Notes: a model not told the origin generated them from the letters alone. A stretch of 64,000 nt of DNA from Flavobacterium silvaticum (GCF_012911565.1 NZ_JAAMPU010000103.1:1-64000), one strand, 5' to 3'. Counted from the first letter of the stretch, positions 33,822-42,348 are shown. Numbers and translations are program-made.

Positions 33822-33861
33822 AAAAAATTGCCGGCTTGGAACAGGGCCGGCAATTTTATTT
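33822..33861 (+). terminator. Terminator between DUF4197 and HTTM genes
   Basis: AAAATTGCCGGC (33824-33835) and GCCGGCAATTTT (33846-33857) form a perfect 12-bp stem with flanking A and T runs. It ends the DUF4197 transcript after a 120-base gene-free stretch, or a short RNA lying there. Confidence 0.85.
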
Positions 33862-33908
33862 TAGAAATGTTCGGTCTGCTTCATACTTTTACCGGCAGAT
33901 TCGGCCCA

Positions 33909-35225
33909 ATGTCATTCTTTCAAAAACGTATCGATAATTCCGCCCTGGTGCTTTTCCGCATTTGCTTCGGGATTCTCATGGCGTGGCAATCGTTCTGTTA
34001 TTTACAGAACGGCTGGATCCGACGCAATCTTACCTCGCCAGAATTCACGTTTTCCCACATCGGTATGGAGTGGCTGCAGCCGTTGCCCGGAAACGGGATG
34101 AACTGGTATTTCGCCGTCATGGGGATTTCGGCTTTGTGCGTGGCGATAGGTTTCCGATACCGATTTTCGATTTTCGTGCTCACGTTTCTCTGGTCCGGTA
34201 TTTACTTTATGCAGAAGACGGTTTACAACAACCATTTTTACCTGCTGATACTAATCGGATTATTGTTGCTGTTCATGCCGGCAAACGCTTATGCTTCACT
34301 CGATGCCCGAAATCCAAAAATTAAAAGCCTGTCGATGCCTGCCTGGTGCGGTTGGGTCATGATCTTGCAAATGGCAATCGTATATTTTTTCGCATCGGTC
34401 GCCAAATTATATCCGGGTTGGCTCAACGGAAGTTATGTCGCCATCGTCTTGACGCGGTATTCACATGTGCCCGGGCTTTCCTTTTTCGCCGATCACTGGT
34501 TCCATGTATTTATCGCGTGGACCGGAATGTTGTTCGACCTCATCGTAATCCCGATGTTTTTGTTCCGACGGACAAGATTGCTGGCACTTTTGGCCTCGAT
34601 TCTCTTCCATACGTTCAATTTCTTCACGCTCAAAATCGGCATCTTTCCATTCCTGGCGCTCAGTTTCGCCGTTTTCTTTTTTGAGCCCGAATCGATCCGG
34701 CGGGTTTTCTTTTGGAAGAAGCCGACGTTTGTTTCAGATGTTGAGCCGCCGATTTCCATCCGCAACAAAAACGTCCTGCTGTACTTTTTCCTTCCGTATT
34801 TCATCATCCAGCTTATCCTTCCGATACGTCATTGGTTTATAAAAGGCGATGTGTTGTGGACAGAGGAGGGGCACAGACTCAGTTGGCGCATGATGTTACG
34901 TCATCGAACGGGGTCAATCGTTTTCCATGTAATCGATGCCAAGACCGGACAACCGATTACGTATGATGTCACGGCCCATCTGACACCGCGCCAGTTCAAA
35001 AATATGCTTGGGCATCCGGATATGATTTGGCAGACGGCACAGCATATTAAGTCAGAATTCCAGAAACAAGGTACGGAAGTCAGGGTTTTTGTCGATGCAC
35101 TTTGCTCGGTGAACAAGCAGCCATCACGTCTGTTGATAGACAGAAAGGTGGATCTGGCCCATGCCGACTGGAATTATTTCGGGCATTGCGACTGGATTTT
35201 GCTCTATCCGGAAACGTCGGATTAA
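33909..35225 (+). CDS. HTTM domain protein (gamma-carboxylase-like)
   Basis: A 438-residue membrane protein with the HTTM domain of vitamin K-dependent gamma-carboxylase relatives. It starts with the typical FFQKRIDNSALVLFRICFGI, followed by FTFSHIGMEWLQPLPGNGMN, YRYRFSIFVLTFLWSGIYFM, KTVYNNHFYLLILIGLLLLF and IVYFFASVAKLYPGWL. The C-terminal part, from about 320, has GDVLWTEEGHRLSWRMMLR and a soluble beta domain. The start at 33909 is preferred because family members begin this way; an ATG at 33867 would lie at the foot of the preceding terminator. Bacterial members are uncharacterised, and true carboxylase activity is not shown. It lies about 95 bp before the thioredoxin/ApbE operon. Confidence 0.86.
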   Translation: MSFFQKRIDNSALVLFRICFGILMAWQSFCYLQNGWIRRNLTSPEFTFSHIGMEWLQPLPGNGMNWYFAVMGISALCVAIGFRYRFSIFVLTFLWSGIYFMQKTVYNNHFYLLILIGLLLLFMPANAYASLDARNPKIKSLSMPAWCGWVMILQMAIVYFFASVAKLYPGWLNGSYVAIVLTRYSHVPGLSFFADHWFHVFIAWTGMLFDLIVIPMFLFRRTRLLALLASILFHTFNFFTLKIGIFPFLALSFAVFFFEPESIRRVFFWKKPTFVSDVEPPISIRNKNVLLYFFLPYFIIQLILPIRHWFIKGDVLWTEEGHRLSWRMMLRHRTGSIVFHVIDAKTGQPITYDVTAHLTPRQFKNMLGHPDMIWQTAQHIKSEFQKQGTEVRVFVDALCSVNKQPSRLLIDRKVDLAHADWNYFGHCDWILLYPETSD

Positions 35226-35319
35226 ATTTCCAAAAAAATAGTTAAATCACCCTTGCACGACAGTTGTAGTTTACGTAGTATTGCATCGCAATTTAGAATT
35301 GATTTAAATAAAAACAACC

Positions 35320-35763
35320 GTGCGTTCCCTGCGTCTTCTTTTATTGGTTTTGCTTGTCGGATTTTGTGCCGATAGTGCGTTCTCACAGCAATGGAGTACC
35401 GATTTCGCATCGGCATCTGCAGAAGCTAAAGCGCAAAATAAAAATATCCTGTTGGTTTTTTCAGGTTCGGATTGGTGTGCCCCTTGTATCAAACTCGATA
35501 AGAATATCTGGCAATCCGAGGCTTTCAAAGCCGATTCAGAAAACTGGATTCTCGTAAAAGCCGATTTTCCCAAGAAAAAATCCAATGCGCTTTCTCCCGA
35601 ATTGACACAGCAAAATGCCGGGTTGTGTGATAAATACAACCTTGAAGGCAATTTTCCGCTTGTCGTTATATTGACCCCAGAAGGAAAGGTTTTGGGTAAG
35701 ACGGCCTACAAAGAAGTTTCGCCAGAGGCGTATATTTCCCAATTACATGCTTTTGTAAAATGA
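35320..35763 (+). CDS. Thioredoxin-like exported protein
   Basis: A 147-residue periplasmic thioredoxin-fold protein that begins with GTG. Its signal peptide (LLLLVLLVGFCADSAFS) is followed by a domain with the redox site FSGSDWCAPCIKLD (Cys53, Cys56), cis-Pro region NFPLVVILTPEG, and helix EAYISQLHAFVK. The SDWCAPC form is common in dedicated periplasmic thioredoxins of Bacteroidota rather than general DsbA. It is the first gene of an operon: the flavin transferase gene overlaps its stop by 4 bases, so it probably reduces or assembles a partner encoded there. Confidence 0.9.
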   Translation: MRSLRLLLLVLLVGFCADSAFSQQWSTDFASASAEAKAQNKNILLVFSGSDWCAPCIKLDKNIWQSEAFKADSENWILVKADFPKKKSNALSPELTQQNAGLCDKYNLEGNFPLVVILTPEGKVLGKTAYKEVSPEAYISQLHAFVK

Positions 35764-36746
35764 GGAAACTGCTGATTCTTTTTCTTGTCGGATGTTCGGC
35801 AAACAGCTTTTCACAGGTCGTTCGCCAACGTACGGTTTTGCTTATGGGAAGCCGGTTCGATATCACGATATCCGCAAAAGATTCGCTGTCGGCAGAAAAA
35901 TATATTGATGAATGCATCGCGGAGGTAAGTCGCATAGAGAACCTGTTATCTGATTGGAAAAGCGACACCCAGGTTTCTGAAGTCAATCGAAATGCGGGAA
36001 TTAAGCCGGTCAAGGTGGATAAAGAAGTTTTCGAACTGACCAAACGGGCCTTGAATTTCTCGAAAATAACAGATGGTGCTTTCGATATCAGCTTTGCGGC
36101 CGCCGAAAAAATCTGGAAGTTCGACGGATCCATGACCAAATTGCCATCTGCCGAAGCCGTAAAAGAATCGGTTAAGAAAATCGGTTATCAGAATATCATT
36201 TTGGATGAGCAGCATTCCACCATATTCCTCAAACTTCCCGGAATGAAAATCGGGTTTGGGGCGCTTGGCGAAGGATATGCCGCAGACCGATGCAAGGAAC
36301 TCATGATGGCGAAAGGCGTTCCTGCGGGAATCGTCAACGGATCGGGCGACATGAATACGTGGGGCACGCAACCGGACGGCACACCATGGACCATCGGGAT
36401 TACCAATCCGCTGAACAAGAATAAGGTGTTTGCCGTCATGCCGTTGCGTGACAATGCTGTAACCACTTCTGGCAGTTATGAGAAATTCGCCATGATAGAC
36501 GGCAAGCGATATGCCCACATCATCAACCCAAAGACAGGTTATCCGGCAACCGGCCTAAGCAGCGTGACCGTTTTTGGCCCGAGCGCGGAAATGGCCAACG
36601 GATTCTCGACATCACTTATGGTGATGGGAAAAGAAGCCGGATTGTTTTTAATCAACCAATTCCACGACCTTAAATGTGTGATGGTGACAGATACAGGTGA
36701 AGTTTTCGGATCCGACAACGTAGAATTAATACCGAACAAAAAGTGA
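35760..36746 (+). CDS. apbE: FAD:protein FMN transferase (ApbE)
   Basis: A 328-residue exported enzyme that moves FMN from FAD onto a Thr or Ser of a target protein. It has a signal peptide (MRKLLILFLVGCSANSFS) and the ApbE core: TDGAFDISFA, GFGALGEGYAADRC (FAD binding), GSGDMNTWG, TTSGSYEKF and HIINPKTGYPATGLSS with the metal-binding region. Its start overlaps the thioredoxin stop by 4 bases, and its stop overlaps the DUF4266 start. No recognisable FMN-binding-domain target or NqrC/RnfG gene is nearby, so the target is probably one of the operon products or lies elsewhere. Confidence 0.95.
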   Translation: MRKLLILFLVGCSANSFSQVVRQRTVLLMGSRFDITISAKDSLSAEKYIDECIAEVSRIENLLSDWKSDTQVSEVNRNAGIKPVKVDKEVFELTKRALNFSKITDGAFDISFAAAEKIWKFDGSMTKLPSAEAVKESVKKIGYQNIILDEQHSTIFLKLPGMKIGFGALGEGYAADRCKELMMAKGVPAGIVNGSGDMNTWGTQPDGTPWTIGITNPLNKNKVFAVMPLRDNAVTTSGSYEKFAMIDGKRYAHIINPKTGYPATGLSSVTVFGPSAEMANGFSTSLMVMGKEAGLFLINQFHDLKCVMVTDTGEVFGSDNVELIPNKK

Positions 36747-36952
36747 ATAAACTACTATTCTTTGGAATGATAACCGCACTTTTTTGCTCTTGTACAGCCG
36801 TAAAGGAATACGAAAAGCAATATGTGAACGATCCGGAAATGGCTTTAAGCGACAAGAATTCGGCTCGTTATGAAACCAATTTTCAGGTATATCGCGAAGG
36901 TGCTTCGGGTGCTAATGGCGGAAAAACAGGTGGAGGCTGCGGATGCAATTAA
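36743..36952 (+). CDS. DUF4266 small lipoprotein
   Basis: A 69-residue lipoprotein starting with GTG and overlapping apbE by 4 bases. The signal ends LFCSC (Cys17 lipidated). The mature 52 residues match DUF4266: VKEYEKQYVNDPEMALSD, then NFQVYREGASGANGGKTGG and the terminal GCGCN. The segment EGASGAN resembles the ApbE flavinylation motif D-x-x-[ST]-G-A-[ST], but the acceptor position is Asn, so standard attachment is not expected. The two C-terminal Cys could be redox partners for the thioredoxin. DUF4266 and DUF3570 genes are regularly neighbours; the DUF3570 gene overlaps this one by 10 bases. Confidence 0.9.
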   Translation: MNKLLFFGMITALFCSCTAVKEYEKQYVNDPEMALSDKNSARYETNFQVYREGASGANGGKTGGGCGCN

Positions 36953-38415
36953 ACTATTTTTATTATTTATTGATATTGTTTACTGTAGGGGCGAATAGCC
37001 AGCAGGATTCTACCGTGGTTTTTAAAAAGCGTGTGCTTGAAACCACCGAGGTTGAATTGCTCGGCAGTTATTACAAACAGGAAGGCGTGCATTCAGCTGT
37101 CGGTGGCGGTTTAGGGACAGAAGAATTAACCGATGCGACTTCTGATATAGTCATTTCGGTTCCGCTAAACGATGATGATGTGTTGACTTTCAACGCGGGT
37201 TTTTCGGCTTACACGTCTGCTTCTTCAGGAAACATCAATCCGTTTTTTACCGATGGAACCAATATGAATCCGACAGGCGCATCACGTCGAATGTATTCTG
37301 CGAATCGTGATGACGACGACGATTATGAAGGTTCGGAGGACGGCTCGTTGCCATACGGAAGTCCGTGGATACAATCTACCGGGGCTTCGAACAAAGACGT
37401 TTTGGTTTCAGGCCGGTTGGGTTACAGCCATAGTTCGGACGACAGGAATTCGGTCTACCGCGCCCATGTTTCGGCTTCGACGGAATACGATTACGGCTCG
37501 TTCGGTTTTGGCGTCGGCTACACCAGGTTATTCAATGAAAAGAATAGCGAACTAAGTTTTGATGCATCTGCTTATCTCGATAAATGGAAACCGATCTATC
37601 CGACTGAACTCCACGAATATGCCACATACGGAAGCAACTTCCTCGACAGCGGTTATTTTAACGGAGTCACCGTTTACGACCAGAATGGGGAAGCTAACCG
37701 CGATTATTTCCCGATTAATTTCACAGAGTTCGATGCTAAAAACCGCAATTCTTATTCGTTTTCGATCGGCTTTAGCCAAATATTGACCAAGAAGATACAA
37801 GCCTCGGTTTTTGTTGACATCTTATACCAGCAAGGCTTGTTGTCTACGCCGTATCACCGTATCTATTTTGCAGATCGTGCCAATTATTATATTGGAAAAG
37901 TCCGGTATATCCCGGTTTATGATTCCAGCCAGAATCTTGGAGTTTACAGGCTTGCGGACGATGTGGAACGATTGCCGGACACCCGTTTCAAACTGCCGGT
38001 CGGGCTCCGGATGAACTGGTATGCGACCGACTTTCTGATCCTGCGTGGCTATTACCGTTTTTACTTTGACGATTGGGGAATTTTGTCGCATACGGCATCT
38101 GTTGAATTGCCGTTGCGTCTGAGCCAATCGTTCACGTTTTCACCAATGTACCGGTTTTACACCCAGTCGAAATCCGACTATTTCGCAGCTGCCGACCGTC
38201 ATTTTTCATTTGAGCAATACTACACATCGGACTATGACTTATCGTCTTTTGACAGCCATCAACTCGGATGCGGGCTTACGTATACCGACATTTTCCAGAA
38301 GTTCAAAATCGCTCATCTTGGTCTCAAAAACATCGATTTACGCTACCAGCATTACGAACGCAATGACGGGTTATCGGCCGATATCATGACACTCGCTTTA
38401 AAATTCATTCACTAA
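36943..38415 (+). CDS. DUF3570 outer membrane protein
   Basis: A 490-residue protein with signal peptide (NYFYYLLILFTVGANS) and a chain of amphipathic beta strands ending in DIMTLALKFIH, as expected for an outer membrane barrel. DUF3570 features are visible: VELLGSYYKQEGVHSAVGGG, TSDIVISVPLNDDDVLTFNA, then YSHSSDDRNSVYRAHVSAS and TDFLILRGYYRFYFDDWGI. An acidic Asp run (DDDDDYEGSEDG) lies near residue 124. It overlaps the DUF4266 gene and probably works with it, for example as an outer membrane conduit for the redox lipoprotein. The function is not established. Confidence 0.9.
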   Translation: MQLNYFYYLLILFTVGANSQQDSTVVFKKRVLETTEVELLGSYYKQEGVHSAVGGGLGTEELTDATSDIVISVPLNDDDVLTFNAGFSAYTSASSGNINPFFTDGTNMNPTGASRRMYSANRDDDDDYEGSEDGSLPYGSPWIQSTGASNKDVLVSGRLGYSHSSDDRNSVYRAHVSASTEYDYGSFGFGVGYTRLFNEKNSELSFDASAYLDKWKPIYPTELHEYATYGSNFLDSGYFNGVTVYDQNGEANRDYFPINFTEFDAKNRNSYSFSIGFSQILTKKIQASVFVDILYQQGLLSTPYHRIYFADRANYYIGKVRYIPVYDSSQNLGVYRLADDVERLPDTRFKLPVGLRMNWYATDFLILRGYYRFYFDDWGILSHTASVELPLRLSQSFTFSPMYRFYTQSKSDYFAAADRHFSFEQYYTSDYDLSSFDSHQLGCGLTYTDIFQKFKIAHLGLKNIDLRYQHYERNDGLSADIMTLALKFIH

Positions 38416-38433
38416 CCAAATATTCTTTATAAC

Positions 38434-39015
38434 ATGCAAAAAAAAGTTCTTGCCATAATTGCCTCGGTTTTCCTGAGCGCTATTTTCCTGGTACAATGTA
38501 ACAGCAACGACGACAATGGTTCTGCCGATCCTGTCATCGGAACATGGAAACTTGTAGAAGTAACCCAAAATAGCCAGCAAGTTGCGGTTAGCAGCTGTGA
38601 TTTGATGGAGATGTACATCTTTGGGGGCGATCAGTTTTCACATGAAATCTATTCATCGGCTTCAGGACGTTATGCAAATGTTGCACAGGATGACGACGAT
38701 GATGAGGATTCGGATGATGAAGAATCAGACGACGAGGAATCTGATGATGAAGGTTCTGACGACGAAGGTTCAGATGACGAAGGTTCAGATGATGGAGAAG
38801 ATGACGGAACCGATGATGGCGGTACAGGTGGCGGTGTTTGCGTCCTGACCGAAACCCAAATCGGAAATTGGGTAAATACTGGCGCGGCTTACACGTTGGA
38901 GCAAAATGGAAGCACCCAAAATCTTCCGATTCATTTCACAGACAACAATACCCGTTTCTATTATGAAGTAACCGTTGGAGGTACAACGACTCGCTATATT
39001 TTTCAACGTCAGTAA
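38434..39015 (+). CDS. Lipocalin-like lipoprotein with acidic tandem repeat
   Basis: A 193-residue lipoprotein (signal ending SAIFLVQC, Cys near 23). The start of the mature part, IGTWKLVEVTQNSQQVAVSS, and the end, FYYEVTVGGTTTRYIFQRQ, fit a lipocalin-like (DUF4923/PF13648-type) beta-barrel. The barrel is interrupted at about 84-132 by an acidic insert made of six five-residue repeats SDDE[EG] plus flanking Asp and Gly. The insert should bind divalent cations. It lies 18 bp after DUF3570 and is probably the last gene of the operon. Confidence 0.8.
   Translation: MQKKVLAIIASVFLSAIFLVQCNSNDDNGSADPVIGTWKLVEVTQNSQQVAVSSCDLMEMYIFGGDQFSHEIYSSASGRYANVAQDDDDDEDSDDEESDDEESDDEGSDDEGSDDEGSDDGEDDGTDDGGTGGGVCVLTETQIGNWVNTGAAYTLEQNGSTQNLPIHFTDNNTRFYYEVTVGGTTTRYIFQRQ
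38710..38799 (+). repeat. Six 15-bp tandem repeats coding SDDE[EG]
   Basis: Six in-frame units such as TCTGATGATGAAGGT, with synonymous differences between units, encode (Ser-Asp-Asp-Glu-Glu/Gly) inside the lipocalin-like gene. Synonymous drift suggests that the repeat is kept by selection for protein sequence. Confidence 0.85.
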
Positions 39016-39032
39016 CACAAAATATTGAAATC

Positions 39033-39065
39033 ACCAAAACCGCCAAAATCCGGCGGTTTTTTTAT
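39033..39065. terminator. Bidirectional terminator
   Basis: AAAACCGCC and GGCGGTTTTTTT pair around AAAATCC between convergent genes (stops at 39015 and 39062), overlapping the minus-strand stop. Confidence 0.87.
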
Positions 39066-39862
39066 GCGAGTTTTTCCTGGAGCTGACGGAAGTACGGAAG
39101 GGCTTTAAGCAATCGCGATCCGTACCAAGAAAACATTTCGCCGTCTACAAAAATGGTTTTGGCGTGATGTGTCGACCGACCTATTTCAAACGCATCTTCA
39201 TCTTTGAACGGATAAGGTTCAGATGATAAAAAGATCAGTTCCGGATCGCCCTGTATTCGCAATTTCGGAACGATGACTTCCGGGTAACGGCCGCGGTCTT
39301 CATAGATATTCGTAAAATGGTTGAGCCGCATCATCTCATTGATGAAATTGTCTCCGCCAGCCGCCATATACGGATCTTTCCAGATGAAATAGGCTGATTT
39401 TCTCCAAGGCTTACCAGTCATGAAACGGTTAAAATCGGCTAACGTAAAAGTAAGTTTGTCAAGGATTTTTTTGGATTCCGTGCGGCAATTGAACAATTCG
39501 CCAAAGTCTGAAATCATTTGGGAATTCATGGCGATATCACGTACATCGGTGACCCAAACGGGGCAGATTTCGCTTAACGAGTTTACGATTTCCTCTGTAT
39601 TTTCTTCTTTGTTCGCAATGATGATGTCAGGTTCGAGCAGCCTGATTTTTTCGATGTGTACTTTTTTGGTTCCGCCGATTATCTTCTTGGTCGATTTGAA
39701 ATGATACGGATGCACACAGAATTTGGTGATACCCACGATGTTTTCTTCCAGACCGAGGTCATACAGCAATTCCGTTTGTGAAGGAACAAGAGATACAATC
39801 CGTTTTGGGTTTTGTTCAAACGAATGCAAAGTGCCGAGTTGGTCTGTAAAAGTTATTGGCAT
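39062..39862 (-). CDS. Helical-backbone metal receptor, BtuF-like
   Basis: A 266-residue protein of the BtuF/FecB periplasmic-binding family: RIVSLVPSQTELLYDLGLEE, NIVGITKFCVHP, IEKIRLLEPDIIIANKEENT, AAGGDNFINEMMRLNHFTNI and PELIFLSSEPYPFKDED. This subgroup binds cobalamin or other tetrapyrrole/metal complexes. No signal peptide is visible: the chain begins PITFTDQLGTLHSF and no extended frame with a signal exists upstream. No permease or ATPase gene is next to it. It may be cytoplasmic or act in B12 salvage; the window also carries a B12-dependent mutase. Confidence 0.85.
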   Translation of the reverse strand: MPITFTDQLGTLHSFEQNPKRIVSLVPSQTELLYDLGLEENIVGITKFCVHPYHFKSTKKIIGGTKKVHIEKIRLLEPDIIIANKEENTEEIVNSLSEICPVWVTDVRDIAMNSQMISDFGELFNCRTESKKILDKLTFTLADFNRFMTGKPWRKSAYFIWKDPYMAAGGDNFINEMMRLNHFTNIYEDRGRYPEVIVPKLRIQGDPELIFLSSEPYPFKDEDAFEIGRSTHHAKTIFVDGEMFSWYGSRLLKALPYFRQLQEKLA

Positions 39863-39984
39863 TATAATGTGTTGTATTTGAATCTCGTGAGTCTTTTGAA
39901 ATAACGGAATCGGTTTACTTTGATTTTTTCATGCAGCGCTTTCAGGTTCCGAAGCGTCTTTCCGGAAAATCAATCGAATCAAAA

Positions 39985-41169
39985 ATGACATCTTTATTCA
40001 TCGCCGTTTTTCTGTTTTGCACCGGAACCATTCAGAATCATCAATCGCCATCTGTTCCATCTTCCCATATCAATCGGCACAAATTTACATTAAATCAATG
40101 CGAAGGAAGTCGCGAATCTGCCACAAATCTGCCAAAAAACCAATCCAAAAAGATTCACGTCGGCTACAATTCAAACATAGAGCTTCTGCTGCTGAGCAAT
40201 CTTTTACTCAGTTACGACGATTTCAATTCCGACCAGACTTTCGTGATTGACGAAAAGCCGGTCAGGGTTAAAGATCTTTATGCACTGAACCTCAAAATCG
40301 CCAATGAGTTCAAATCGTTTTCAGGTTCGGCGAACCTTGCCATCATCAAATCGTATTTCGATAAGGATTTCTACCTGCATTATTCCAACTTTGTGCTTGG
40401 CCTTGATGATTTTCCGAACGCTACGGTTTCTGCCGAAACCAAATCCATGGATCGTTTTTCCTCAATAGAAGGCGCACAGAAGTTCGTAACTGCCCTGAAT
40501 AATCTATATACAGAAATTTCATTTGACCGATATCTCAAAAAATACAAACCGTATTATGATGAGATGGAGAAGGAAGTGACCCAAAATATTCCCCCCGAAA
40601 ATTTCATTGAAAAAATGGAGCATCTGTTTGACAAAAGTGTTGGTCATTACAGACTATATCCGAGCCTGACCATGCCTTTCAGTTCCGGATTTGCTGTGGG
40701 TACAGATGACAGCATCGGGAATATTTTTGGCAGTTTTGATATACCGGAAGAAATCAATAACCTGGGTAAGTTGGATTTGGGATTCAATAACCGTTTGTCG
40801 CTTCGGACTATTTGTATCCATGAATTCGGGCACCCTTTCGTGAATCCGGCAATAGATAAAGTTGACCAAAAAATCATTGATTCCAAAGCCTATATGTTCG
40901 ACCCGATAAAGAATAGTATGTCCGCGCAAGGATATAATCAATGGAAAATCTGCCTTTACGAACATTTCGACCGTGCCAATGAAGTCATGATCGCAAGGCT
41001 TTTGGGAGATGAGACAAAGGCAAAGTCCATTTTGCAGGACAATGTGGAAAACCGGTCATTCATCTATCTGCCCCAAATCATGGAAAAACTTGATTTCTGG
41101 TATACCAATGAGTTTCCAAATAAGACTTATGGACAGAAAGTTGCGGAAATTATCCAACAATTACATTGA
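39985..41169 (+). CDS. DUF4932 metallopeptidase-like protein
   Basis: A 394-residue exported protein. The start at 39985 opens a signal peptide (MTSLFIAVFLFCTGTIQ); the earlier in-frame codon at 39931 would add 18 polar residues. It matches DUF4932, with KKIHVGYNSNIELLLLSNLL near the front. The zinc-binding HEFGH in TICIHEFGHPFVNPAI is near residue 288, and a downstream Glu in YEHFDRANEVMIARLLG may be the third ligand, as in gluzincins. The family is presumed to be peptidases, though substrates are unknown. It is a single gene. Confidence 0.83.
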   Translation: MTSLFIAVFLFCTGTIQNHQSPSVPSSHINRHKFTLNQCEGSRESATNLPKNQSKKIHVGYNSNIELLLLSNLLLSYDDFNSDQTFVIDEKPVRVKDLYALNLKIANEFKSFSGSANLAIIKSYFDKDFYLHYSNFVLGLDDFPNATVSAETKSMDRFSSIEGAQKFVTALNNLYTEISFDRYLKKYKPYYDEMEKEVTQNIPPENFIEKMEHLFDKSVGHYRLYPSLTMPFSSGFAVGTDDSIGNIFGSFDIPEEINNLGKLDLGFNNRLSLRTICIHEFGHPFVNPAIDKVDQKIIDSKAYMFDPIKNSMSAQGYNQWKICLYEHFDRANEVMIARLLGDETKAKSILQDNVENRSFIYLPQIMEKLDFWYTNEFPNKTYGQKVAEIIQQLH

Positions 41170-41210
41170 AAAGCGCCAGATTCTGTCAGGTTTTATGATA
41201 TTACAAACAC

Positions 41211-41240
41211 TTGCAAATTTCATCAATAATACTATCTTTA
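41211..41240 (+). promoter_or_regulatory. Probable lipase gene promoter
   Basis: TTG (41211-41213), exactly 19 bases, then TATCTTTA (41233-41240), one mismatch from TAnnTTTG, 19 bp before the ATG. Confidence 0.6.
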
Positions 41241-41259
41241 GGTAACTAAAAAGCTATCG

Positions 41260-42348
41260 ATGAAGAAATTTTTGCTGGTGCTGCTCCTGATCTCTTTAGG
41301 TAGCCAGGCTCAGGAACTTAAACCGGGTTTCGACCAGTTCGAATATCTTCAATTGTTGCGGGCTTATGCCAGATGGGGAGATAGCACATACTACAAACAA
41401 ATACCCGAAAGCCGTACGTACAAAAAGAAAGGGCGTAAATACCGTTCGGAAGAAGTCGGTTTTATGAACAGCTGGGAAATGTATGAAACACCTTCACAGA
41501 CCGTAATTTCCATTCGCGGTTCCACGGGCGACCAGATTTCTTGGATGGCGAATTTCTACTGCGCCATGGTACCGGCCATAGGAACCATGAAACTCAATGA
41601 CAGTACGTCTTTCGATTATCATTTCGCCGATCATCCGCAGGCCGCGGTTCATATAGGCTGGGCGGTATCGGCTTGTTTCCTGTTACCTGATATTGTCCGG
41701 AAGATTCATGACAGATACAGTAAAAACAGGAAGGATTTTATCATTTTCGGACACAGCCAGGGCGCGGGAATCGCCTATTTCGTGACGGCCCAGCTTAAGT
41801 ATTACCAGCGTATCGGCAAACTTCCAAAAGATATACGGTTCAAGACCTATTGCAGTGCGGCCCCAAAACCGGGGAATTTATTTTTTGCGTACGATTATGA
41901 GGCTTCGACCCAGTTCGGATGGTCGCAAACGGTCGTGAATCCCGCAGATTGGGTGCCTGAAGTTCCCGTCACGGTTCAGAACGTCCAGGATTTCAGCACG
42001 ACGAATCCGTTTAAGTTAGCCGACAAAATGATCAAGGAAGCACCGTTTCCGAATAACATCATCATGTCTTATCTGTATAAACAATTGACGCGGAACAATA
42101 AAAAGGCACTCAAAAAGTACAAGTTGTTTTTGGGAAGAGTCGCTTCCAGGATGGTTTCAAAAAACCTCAAAGGCTTCGAACCTCCTAAGAATTATTACGA
42201 ATCAACCGATTATTCGCGTTGCGGAACACCCGTAATTTTAAATCCGGATGAAGAATATTACAAGAAATTCCCGGATAATGACAGCACGCTTTTCGTCCAT
42301 CACGGCATACTTCCGTATTCTTACCTTACCGAAAAACTGAAACTTTAA
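41260..42348 (+). CDS. Class 3 lipase family protein
   Basis: A 362-residue exported alpha/beta hydrolase. It has a signal peptide ([18 protein letters not shown]), an oxyanion region [18 protein letters not shown], and the nucleophile elbow [12 protein letters not shown] with Ser166. A likely Asp lies in [11 protein letters not shown] and a His near the C terminus in [11 protein letters not shown]. The family hydrolyses triacylglycerol or other esters. The final 4 bases overlap the end of the convergent pyrF gene. The substrate is not known. Confidence 0.87.
   Translation: MKKFLLVLLLISLGSQAQELKPGFDQFEYLQLLRAYARWGDSTYYKQIPESRTYKKKGRKYRSEEVGFMNSWEMYETPSQTVISIRGSTGDQISWMANFYCAMVPAIGTMKLNDSTSFDYHFADHPQAAVHIGWAVSACFLLPDIVRKIHDRYSKNRKDFIIFGHSQGAGIAYFVTAQLKYYQRIGKLPKDIRFKTYCSAAPKPGNLFFAYDYEASTQFGWSQTVVNPADWVPEVPVTVQNVQDFSTTNPFKLADKMIKEAPFPNNIIMSYLYKQLTRNNKKALKKYKLFLGRVASRMVSKNLKGFEPPKNYYESTDYSRCGTPVILNPDEEYYKKFPDNDSTLFVHHGILPYSYLTEKLKL

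Noticed and set aside
39931..39984. Earlier start of the DUF4932 protein
   Set aside because: It adds 18 polar residues before the signal peptide, which would be atypical.
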